This document shows, piece by piece, positions 1 through 6,534 of a stretch of 9,999 bases of DNA. Below the pieces are notes generated by a model. The model saw nothing but the letters and a program-made list of their open reading frames with translations. It was not told where the DNA came from and did not search any database. Positions within the stretch are counted from its first letter, which is position 1, and each line of letters starts with the position of its first letter. Both the position numbers and the translations under genes were made by a program. Source of the DNA: Candidatus Eiseniibacteriota bacterium (GTDB lineage Bacteria > Eisenbacteria > RBG-16-71-46 > CAIMUX01 > WJJG01); assembly GCA_016867695.1 (NCBI GenBank), contig VGIY01000076.1, positions 1 to 9,999 on the forward strand. Direction: 5' to 3'.

Positions 1-2252
1 CGCACCGTGCAGGACTTCTCCGGCAGCCGGGCGAAGAAAAGCCGCGTGCCGGTCGGGTCGGCGTCGCTCGGCGTGAGGTCCGCCTCCGATCCCCCCCGCC
101 AGGGGTTGGGCACGACCATCACCAGGTCCTTCCAACTCTCCCCCGCCGCCGCGCCCCACAGCGGTCGCACCGCCTCGGCCTCCACCGCCGCCGGCTGGCT
201 GCTCAGGCGCTGGACCTTGCCCTCGTCGTCGATCCAGGTGCTGTAGGCGGTAACGTCGTAGAAGTAGACCATCCCGTTCTTCAGCCCGACCTCGTCCTCG
301 AAGGCATAGCGGCCGATGTCGTACTTCCAGAGCGGCTGCGACGGGTTCTCCGGATTGGGCACGAAGGAGTCGATCACCGCCACGTCGAAGCGGTAGTCGG
401 CCAGGTCGAGCTCGATCCCCACCGGATCGGCGGTCAGCGTGGCCAGCTTCTGCCAGTCCCCCGGCGTCGGCCCGGTCGAGCCGAGCGGCCGCTGCCAGCC
501 CTCCACGCGCCAGATCTCGTAGCCGCTGAAGAGGATCTTCTGCTGGATCGGGTCGGCCACCAGCTCGGAGGTGTTGTCCCACTCGACCCGCACCCGCCGG
601 TCCCCGGCCATCCGCGCCCGCCGGCGCGGGTCGTCGGCGCTCGTCCGCGGCGGCGGCGGGGCGACCGTGCCCACCCAGTGGATGAGCGTCTCCTTGCCCG
701 GACAGCTCGTCGCGCTGTCCATGATCGGCGTGCAGCAGTTGCAGTCGGCGTCCCGCCAGTAGCTCGGATGGTCGCAGGTCGTGTTCTTGAATGGCCCCTG
801 CCGCGGCGCCACCGAGTCGCAGGGGTCGAACCAGAAGAGGGGCTCGCTGGCGTCCTCGACGAACAGGCAGGTCTCCTGGCCCCAGCAGCCGGTCAGGGGG
901 TTGCCGTCGGTGTCGCGCCACTGCCCGTCGTAGATGCGCTGGGCCATGATCGCGTTGGTGATCAGCCCGCGCCAGCCGGCGCCGATGACGAAGGCGACCT
1001 GGAAGTGCAGCTCCTCGTCGGGCAGCAGCTCCTTGAACGGGCCGGCGCTGAAGAGGTAGCGGTAGTCGGCCGGCTGCGAGGTCGGCCGCCGCGGCTTCGT
1101 CCCCCGCGACAGCAGGTCGTAGCGCTGGAAGTCGTTGCGCGGGTCGCCGTCCGGGTAGACGCCCGACCCGGAGAAGAAGGCGCAGGTATGGATCTGCACG
1201 CGATCCGGCGCCCGCTCGCCGAAGGGATCGGTCGTGTGGCCGAGGAACATGCCCCCGAAGTAGCCGTCCGCCCCGGGCGGCATGTCGTCGGCGGCGTTGC
1301 CCCCCGTCTGGCTCCCCGGCGTGTCGTGCATGAAGGCGATGTCGATCTTCAGCTGCTGCTGGGCGCAGTCCCTGACCAGGCCGGAGACCCGGTCGGTGCA
1401 GGAGTAGAGAATCGTCTGGTCGACATAGGTCGTGTCGACCGAGCGCAGCTCCCCGGCGTCGTCGCCCCAGTAGTCGTCGGCGTCCTTGCGCCCGGCGTCG
1501 GAGTCGACGAAGTAGCCGAGGTAGATCTGGCGCAGCGTCTCCCATCCCTGGTTGAGGACGACGTAGTCCAGCCCGACGAATTCGTTGGCCCCCTCCGTCG
1601 ACCAGGCGAAACTGCGCTGGCGGATGCGCAGGTTCAGCGGCCGGTGATCGGGATACTGGGCCCGCGCCTCGTCGGTGTTGTCCCAGTACTCGCAGGAGAA
1701 CATCTGCTGGCCGATCGCTTCGTAGTCCTCGTCGATCTCCCCGTCGCCGTCGTCGTCCAGCCCGTTGTGGAAGTCTTCGTCGATCAGCCCGTCGCCGTCG
1801 TCGTCGCCCCCGCTGCTCGAGAAGCCGCGCCGGTCCCCGCCGGTGATGCCCTCGAAGCTCTCGTACATCGTGTAGACCGGCGCCAGCGGGGGCCGCAGCT
1901 CGTAGTCGTAGGCCCCGGTCGAGACGTAGGCCAGGTTGTCGGGGGCGATCGCCCCGATCCAGAGCGAGGCGGCGTAGAGGTACTCGCCCCCCCGCCAGCC
2001 GGCGCCGTGCAGGTCCGTGCCGAACGGGTTGCCGACCACGCCGACATTGGAGACCATCAGCTGCAGCAGGCCGACGTTGTGGAAGTAGAGGTGCGGGCTG
2101 CGGATGGCGTAGAGCGGCTGCCCTTGCGCGTCCTGGGCCAAGGGGTTGTAGCCGTCGTAGCGAGCCGCCGCCGGTCCGGCCGCCAGGGCCAGCGCTCCCG
2201 CCAGGAGCGCCCAGCGGGCGGCCCTGCCGCTCCGGGGACCGTTCCGTATCAT
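1..2252 (-). CDS. Large secreted protein with calcium-binding-type repeats, Cys-rich segment and FN3-like region (C-terminus outside window)
   Basis: I do not recognise a named family. 750 residues are visible, read from ATG 2252 to the left edge with no stop, so the gene continues beyond the window. The start is supported by AGGAGG six bases upstream. Residues 1-30 are a signal peptide (basic n-region, Leu/Ala core, cleavage after AAA), so the product is exported. Two acidic DDDGDG(L/E)IDED repeats lie at about residues 150-160 and 166-176, resembling thrombospondin-3/EF-hand-type calcium loops. Residues 456-517 hold eight cysteines, including CNCC at 504-507. A proline run (531-535) leads into a beta-rich stretch at about 553-690 ('RRVRVEW', 'FSGYEIWRVEGW', 'VYFYDVTAYS') that resembles a fibronectin III domain. 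'VVPNPWRGG' at 713-721 resembles the start of C-terminal FlgD-Ig-like or sorting domains in FCB-type secreted proteins. It follows the receptor gene by 32 nt and is probably its co-transcribed partner. Function unknown; secretion is the firm part. Confidence 0.85.
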   Translation of the reverse strand, partial: MIRNGPRSGRAARWALLAGALALAAGPAAARYDGYNPLAQDAQGQPLYAIRSPHLYFHNVGLLQLMVSNVGVVGNPFGTDLHGAGWRGGEYLYAASLWIGAIAPDNLAYVSTGAYDYELRPPLAPVYTMYESFEGITGGDRRGFSSSGGDDDGDGLIDEDFHNGLDDDGDGEIDEDYEAIGQQMFSCEYWDNTDEARAQYPDHRPLNLRIRQRSFAWSTEGANEFVGLDYVVLNQGWETLRQIYLGYFVDSDAGRKDADDYWGDDAGELRSVDTTYVDQTILYSCTDRVSGLVRDCAQQQLKIDIAFMHDTPGSQTGGNAADDMPPGADGYFGGMFLGHTTDPFGERAPDRVQIHTCAFFSGSGVYPDGDPRNDFQRYDLLSRGTKPRRPTSQPADYRYLFSAGPFKELLPDEELHFQVAFVIGAGWRGLITNAIMAQRIYDGQWRDTDGNPLTGCWGQETCLFVEDASEPLFWFDPCDSVAPRQGPFKNTTCDHPSYWRDADCNCCTPIMDSATSCPGKETLIHWVGTVAPPPPRTSADDPRRRARMAGDRRVRVEWDNTSELVADPIQQKILFSGYEIWRVEGWQRPLGSTGPTPGDWQKLATLTADPVGIELDLADYRFDVAVIDSFVPNPENPSQPLWKYDIGRYAFEDEVGLKNGMVYFYDVTAYSTWIDDEGKVQRLSSQPAAVEAEAVRPLWGAAAGESWKDLVMVVPNPWRGGSEADLTPSDADPTGTRLFFARLPEKSCTV
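1726..1806 (-). repeat. Two-copy 33-bp direct repeat (48-bp period) encoding DxDxDG acidic loops
   Basis: The segments 1726-1758 and 1774-1806 match at 29 of 33 positions and lie 48 bp apart, in frame, so the protein repeats every 16 residues. Each unit encodes DDDGDGxIDED, an Asp-rich loop typical of calcium binding in extracellular proteins of the thrombospondin-3 or EF-hand-like type. The repeat is inside the secreted protein gene and looks like a protein-level duplication rather than a mobile or regulatory element. Confidence 0.8.
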
Positions 2253-2258
2253 CTTCTG

Positions 2259-2264
2259 CCTCCT
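2259..2264 (-). promoter_or_regulatory. Ribosome binding site of the secreted protein gene
   Basis: AGGAGG on the minus strand lies six bases before ATG 2252. It sits inside the 32-nt gap after the receptor stop codon and fixes the start of the secreted protein gene, whose signal peptide follows at once. Confidence 0.8.
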
Positions 2265-2284
2265 GCCCCCCCGCGGCCGAGACC

Positions 2285-4972
2285 CTAGAACTGGAAGCCC
2301 ACGCCCACCCGGATGGTGCGCGGGTCTCCGAAGACGCGCGGGTCGTTCAGCGGGATGAACTCGTCGACGCCGTCGCCGTTGCGGTCGGCCAGGTAGGCGC
2401 CCCCCGCCCGGCCTGTCTCGGTGTAGTAGATCACATAGGCGCTCTGCACCGGCGGCGCGGGCCAGTTGCCGGGCGCCAGCGAGGTGATGTTGCGCGCATC
2501 CAGCAGGTTGCGCGCGTCGACGAAGAGAGAGAGCTGCTTGCCCCACAGCGTGTAGTACTTGTCGGCGCGCACGTTGAGCGTCGTCTCGCTCGGCATCCGC
2601 CGGGAGTTGATGTCCTCCGGCTGCAATTGGCGCGTGTTACGCTGCTCCGGCGTATAGGGCACCCCGGTCGTGAAGTCCCAGGCCATGTGGACGCCCCAGG
2701 TGCGCCGGTCGCCGACGGTCAGCGTGGCGCCCACGCTGTGGCGGACGTCCCAGTTCAGCGGCTGCTCGCCCGTCGGCAGGTAGACGAAGTTCCGGGCCAC
2801 CGCCGCGGTCGGATCCGACGAGACGCCCATGGCCACGCCGTAGGTGTAGGAGAGGTCCCAGCGCATGTAGTTGCGGAAGCCGCGCGAGAGGCTGACCTCG
2901 AAGCCCTTGGCCGAGGCGTAGTCCTTGTTCACGTAGGTGGTGATGAAGCCGGTCGAGCTCCAGTCCTGGGTCTGCTCGGCGGTGATCAGGCCGTAGATGT
3001 CCTTGTAGTAGACGCTGAACTGGCCGACCAGGAGCTCGCTGAAGAGGTGCTGGATGGCCGCCTGGTACTGGATCGTCGTCTCGTTGCTCAGGTTCGGGTT
3101 GCCGCGCACGCCGTCGTAGACGTCCCGGTTGTCGAAGATGTACTGCCGGTCGGGGATCTGGTAGAGGCGGCCGTAGTGGAAGCTGAAGACGTCGCGGTCC
3201 GAGATCGGGTAGCCGATGCCGATGCGCGGCGAGAGCTGCGTCTTGACCGGGTCGGACACCTCGGCCAGCGCCACCTGGTCGCCGACGCTGAAGACGTCGT
3301 AGCGCAGCCCCGCGTTGAGCACCATGCCCTCGTGCTCCCAGCGGTCCTGGATGTAGGCGGCGCCCTCCGGGTTGTAGTAGTGGTAGATCGTCCGCGGGTA
3401 GCCGATCTCCCCGCCGGGGCTGTTCTGGTAGGGGCGCGTCACGCTGAACAGACGCATGTCGTTGTAGGTTCCCGACGCGCCCGCCTCGAAGGTGTGCTTC
3501 CCCTTGCGCCAGGTCAGGTCGAACAGCCCCTGGTAGACCTTGGTCTCGCGCGTGGACAGGTAGGGGTAGTCGCCGGCGACGACGAAGAAGTCGCTGGAGG
3601 TGAAGTCCGTGTAGTTGAACCAGTAGTCGCGCTCCCGCTGCCCCTCGTACTCCCACTCCTTCTTGCCCTGCACGCGCGTATCCTGGAAATACTCCTGCTT
3701 GCTGAAGCGCAGGCTGTACTGCGCCTCGGCGCTCAGGGAGTGGAGGAAGATCAGCTTGTACTGGCGGAAGGTGTCCAGCGTGTTCGGCGTCCGCTCCGCG
3801 GCGTTGTAGTAGACATAGGTCGAATCCAGCGGCAGCGGCGACCAGCGTCCGTAGCGCCGTTCCACCTCCTCGGTCCGCGTCGTGTCCAGGAAGGTCTGCA
3901 CGTAGCCGGCCCGGCTCCACATGTGGTAGTAGTTGTCCAGCCGCGTCTTCTGATCGATGATCTCCAGCGTCAGCTTGTAGTTGGGTCCCGGCTTGTAGGC
4001 CAGCTTGGTCTGCAGCTTGACATGGTTGTTCTTGCGGTCCCCGACGCTGATGAAGTTGAGCAGCTTGCGCCGGCTGCGCCGCTCGACCGTCTTTGGGTAG
4101 TTGTCCTGGTAGGTCGCCTCGCCGGAGACGTAGTAGGTCATGTTCGGGATCGGCGTCGGCCCGCCCAGGCCGACGAAGATGCGGTCGTAGTTGTCGAAGG
4201 TGTTCGAGGGCGAGCCGTAGTCGTCGGTGACGTAGCGCACTTCGCCCGAGAGCCGCTCGGTGCCCTCCTTGGTCCGGTAGTTGACCACCCCCGACTGCGC
4301 GTTGCCGTACTTGGCGTCCAGGCCTCCGAGCAGGACCTCGGAGCTCTCCACGGCGAGCATCGACAGGGACAGGCCGCCGCCCACCAGCGGGTCGCGCACG
4401 GGAACGCCGTCGACCTGGAACTGCACCTCGCCCGCCCGGCCGCCGCGGAAGTGGAGTTCGCCGCCCCGCGCCACCACCCCGGCGTTGAGTCCGATGGCCG
4501 CGGTGAAGTCGTCGACCGGGAGATCACCCAGTTCTTCGGAGGTCTTCGTGTGGCGCACGGCCGTGCTCTGCTTGTCGATCTTCTTCTTCTGGCCGACGAC
4601 CTCCATCGGCGCCAGCGTGGCGACGATCTTCTCCTCGAGCGAGACGGTGACCCTCGCCGTGGCCCCGGAGGTGACGACCACTCCGGCCACGCCCTGCTCG
4701 CCGTAGCCCATCATGCGCACGCGCAGCGTGTAGGTCCCGGCGGGGATGTTCTTGATCTGGAAGCTGCCGTCGTCGAGGGTCATCGCCCCCCAATTGGTGC
4801 CCTCGACGAGGACATTGGCGTAGCCCAACGGCTTCCCCGACGAGGCGTCGCGAACGAGCCCGGCGATGTCGCCGACATCTGCCGGCGCAGCCAACTGCGC
4901 CTGGACGGCGGCCCCCCCGCCGGCCAGGACCAGCACCCACACCAAGCAGGCGATCCCACGGCCCATCTTCAT
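2285..4972 (-). CDS. TonB-dependent receptor with N-terminal carboxypeptidase-regulatory-like domain
   Basis: Outer-membrane active transporter of 895 residues, energised by TonB-ExbBD; ligand unknown. Residues 1-26 are a signal peptide ending in VQA/Q. Residues ~33-115 form a CarboxypepD_reg-like beta-sandwich ('GLVRDASSGKPLGYANV', 'AGTYTLRVRMMGY'). 'LAPMEVVGQ' (120-128) sits where a TonB-box-like segment would be. The plug covers ~135-235, with the characteristic 'FRGGRAGEVQFQVDGVPV' (175-192) and 'YGNAQSGVVNY' (222-232). The rest alternates Tyr/aromatic strands and acidic loops, as in a 22-strand barrel, and ends in the outer-membrane signature '...VGVGFQF' with terminal Phe. Length is normal for the family. 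Two start codons are possible: ATG 4972 (GGGGGAG only about three bases upstream) and ATG 4966 (about nine bases); the second has better spacing and the signal peptide survives either way. It lies 72 nt after the barrel gene. The gap contains a hairpin that may mask its ribosome binding site. No siderophore, sugar or cobalamin gene nearby indicates the substrate. Confidence 0.95.
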   Translation of the reverse strand: MKMGRGIACLVWVLVLAGGGAAVQAQLAAPADVGDIAGLVRDASSGKPLGYANVLVEGTNWGAMTLDDGSFQIKNIPAGTYTLRVRMMGYGEQGVAGVVVTSGATARVTVSLEEKIVATLAPMEVVGQKKKIDKQSTAVRHTKTSEELGDLPVDDFTAAIGLNAGVVARGGELHFRGGRAGEVQFQVDGVPVRDPLVGGGLSLSMLAVESSEVLLGGLDAKYGNAQSGVVNYRTKEGTERLSGEVRYVTDDYGSPSNTFDNYDRIFVGLGGPTPIPNMTYYVSGEATYQDNYPKTVERRSRRKLLNFISVGDRKNNHVKLQTKLAYKPGPNYKLTLEIIDQKTRLDNYYHMWSRAGYVQTFLDTTRTEEVERRYGRWSPLPLDSTYVYYNAAERTPNTLDTFRQYKLIFLHSLSAEAQYSLRFSKQEYFQDTRVQGKKEWEYEGQRERDYWFNYTDFTSSDFFVVAGDYPYLSTRETKVYQGLFDLTWRKGKHTFEAGASGTYNDMRLFSVTRPYQNSPGGEIGYPRTIYHYYNPEGAAYIQDRWEHEGMVLNAGLRYDVFSVGDQVALAEVSDPVKTQLSPRIGIGYPISDRDVFSFHYGRLYQIPDRQYIFDNRDVYDGVRGNPNLSNETTIQYQAAIQHLFSELLVGQFSVYYKDIYGLITAEQTQDWSSTGFITTYVNKDYASAKGFEVSLSRGFRNYMRWDLSYTYGVAMGVSSDPTAAVARNFVYLPTGEQPLNWDVRHSVGATLTVGDRRTWGVHMAWDFTTGVPYTPEQRNTRQLQPEDINSRRMPSETTLNVRADKYYTLWGKQLSLFVDARNLLDARNITSLAPGNWPAPPVQSAYVIYYTETGRAGGAYLADRNGDGVDEFIPLNDPRVFGDPRTIRVGVGFQF

Positions 4973-5011
4973 CGCTCCCCCACCCGCGAGGCCCGCAGGG
5001 CCCGCGGAGCG
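4973..5011 (-). promoter_or_regulatory. GC-rich hairpin upstream of the TonB receptor, predicted to cover its ribosome binding site
   Basis: In the transcript, CGCTCC (5011-5006) is perfectly complementary to GGAGCG (4978-4973), which contains the 3' part of the Shine-Dalgarno sequence and ends directly at ATG 4972. Inside lies a second stem, GGGCCC (5003-4998), loop TGC, GGGCCT (4994-4989), extendable by GC/GC across one bulged C. No T-run follows, so it is not a standard intrinsic terminator. A translational control or mRNA-processing role is inference; GC-rich sequence forms such stems by chance more often than AT-rich sequence does. Confidence 0.4.
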
Positions 5012-5044
5012 TCTCCCACCAGCAAGCCTAGGCGACTGGGGCCG

Positions 5045-6505
5045 CTACGGCAACAGGCGTGCCGACACGGAGTAGCCCAGATCCGTGACCTCGGGGATCG
5101 AGGTCACCGCCTCGTCGGCGGAGCGGGAGCGCTCCACGCGCACCGCCCCGTGGAGCTGCACCAGGCCGCCCGACGGCAGCCAGGAGATGCCTCCCGTCCA
5201 CGCCTGCCCCAGCGACAGGGTGGCCGGCGCGTCCAGCTCCCGATCGACGCTCGACAGGGTGGCGCCCGCGCGCAGCATCAGGTTGGCGGCGGCGAAGTAC
5301 TCGAGACCCGCCGTGGCGCTCACCACGCGCGTCCGGCCCTGCGCGCTCCCGGCGGCGGGCTCCTCCGTCTCCCAGTCCTGCAGCGTCGCCATTCCCTCGC
5401 AGAAGCCGAGCAGCCGACCGCCGGCGAAGCGGCGGCTGAAGCCCACGCCGGCCGCCACCGTGTCCCGGGCCATGCGCCCGGCCCGGCGGCTGCCCTTGAA
5501 GTTGACCCCCTCCTCGACCTCGTCCTCCTCCGCCCGGAGCGCGCCGCCAAAGCCGAGGACGCCGGCGCCCCCAAGGTGCAACCGCCAGGCGGTGGAAACC
5601 TGCAGGTCGCTGACCGCCTCGGCGAAGGTGATCGCCTCGGCCTCGTAGAAGCTGCGGCTCGGGTTCTGGGGCGAGTCGTCGCTCCAGCTCACCCGGACGC
5701 GCTCGAATCCGTCGCGCTCCATCCAGCCGGCGCGCACGCCCCCCTCCAGGGAGCCGGAGCGGGGCAGGATCAGCGCCAGCGTGTAGCGGTGGAGGGGCCT
5801 GCTCCAGGTGTAGGTGTCCTCGTGGAAGCGGGCGGGGTCGACGCTCAGGCCGACGACATCGCCCGCCTCGAAGCTCCACCCGGCGCTCAGCTCCACCCCG
5901 CGCAGGCGGGTCATGGCGCCGAACTGCCCGATCCAGCGGTCCTGGCGGTGAGCCAGCGAGAAGAACTCCGGATTGACCCGATCCTCCTTCTCCTGCTCGA
6001 GCCCGACGATCGCTCCGACCGTCACCGGGCCGAAGCGCCGGTTGACGATCGCCGACATGAGCGGCCCGCGCACCTTGGTCCAGTCGCGCGGCGCCGAATC
6101 CTGGAAGAAGGCCCAGTTGACCTCTGCGCCCAGCACGCCCTGCTCGGAGCGCTGCACCGCGCGGAACCCGGCGTGGCCGTAGCGGCGCTCGGCCTCGAAG
6201 AACCCCGCCTTCTGGTTCTGCAGGGCGTTGCCGGTCCAGGCGTCGATCACCCAGCCGTCGCCGTCCTCGAGGATGCCGGCGACGTTGCCGGCGAAGTCGT
6301 GGGTGTTGAACTCGTTGCTCTCGTCGGGCACCGCCAGCGAGGGGGCGCCCATGCCGCTCAGGCGCGCCGAGGGCAGGCTGCCGATGAGCCCGGGATCGAT
6401 GCCCGCGCCGTCCATCCTCCACTCGCGGACGGTGGCCTGCGCTCCCGCGGGAACGAGGCCGAGCGCCAGCAGCGCGCCCGCGCAAGCCAGTCGTCTCCTC
6501 AACAC
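5045..6505 (-). CDS. Probable outer-membrane beta-barrel protein of unrecognised family
   Basis: I do not recognise the family. The product is 486 residues from GTG 6505, with AAGGAGG five bases upstream; TTG 6502 (eight bases) is an equally possible start and shortens it by one residue. Residues 1-24 are a signal peptide ('MLRRRLACAG...' ending AQA/T). The mature N-terminus carries 'GSLPSARLSGMGAPSLAV' (42-59) followed by 'DFAGNVAGILEDGDG' (70-84). This resembles the start of PorV/FadL-like barrels in FCB bacteria ('AR..GMGGA.. NPAGL'), but the match is loose. The remainder alternates short amphipathic segments with Arg/Asp/Glu/Gly turns and has no hydrophobic helix, as expected of an outer-membrane barrel. 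It ends '...YSVSARLLP', without the usual terminal aromatic. The gene lies 29 nt after the heme lipoprotein gene and 72 nt before the TonB receptor, and shares their direction. A role as porin, channel or assembly partner for these neighbours is inference. Confidence 0.8.
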   Translation of the reverse strand: MLRRRLACAGALLALGLVPAGAQATVREWRMDGAGIDPGLIGSLPSARLSGMGAPSLAVPDESNEFNTHDFAGNVAGILEDGDGWVIDAWTGNALQNQKAGFFEAERRYGHAGFRAVQRSEQGVLGAEVNWAFFQDSAPRDWTKVRGPLMSAIVNRRFGPVTVGAIVGLEQEKEDRVNPEFFSLAHRQDRWIGQFGAMTRLRGVELSAGWSFEAGDVVGLSVDPARFHEDTYTWSRPLHRYTLALILPRSGSLEGGVRAGWMERDGFERVRVSWSDDSPQNPSRSFYEAEAITFAEAVSDLQVSTAWRLHLGGAGVLGFGGALRAEEDEVEEGVNFKGSRRAGRMARDTVAAGVGFSRRFAGGRLLGFCEGMATLQDWETEEPAAGSAQGRTRVVSATAGLEYFAAANLMLRAGATLSSVDRELDAPATLSLGQAWTGGISWLPSGGLVQLHGAVRVERSRSADEAVTSIPEVTDLGYSVSARLLP

Positions 6506-6510
6506 CCCTG

Positions 6511-6517
6511 CCTCCTT
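6511..6517 (-). promoter_or_regulatory. Strong ribosome binding site of the barrel gene
   Basis: AAGGAGG on the minus strand, a near-perfect anti-16S match, lies in the 29-nt gap between the two genes. It is five bases from GTG 6505 and eight from TTG 6502. It sets the start just before the signal peptide and excludes the long upstream extension of this frame, which overlaps the lipoprotein gene. Confidence 0.85.
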
Positions 6518-6534
6518 GTCCGCCCGCTGCCCGC

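Noticed and set aside
678..2288. A 536-codon plus-strand open frame opposite the secreted protein gene
   Set aside because: Same shadow effect: repetitive Val/Ala/Gly/Arg composition and no ribosome binding site, while the opposite strand encodes a coherent secreted protein.
4973..5011. Intrinsic terminator between the barrel and receptor genes
   Set aside because: The stem is strong, but no T-run follows; the transcript continues with a G-rich ribosome binding site and start codon.
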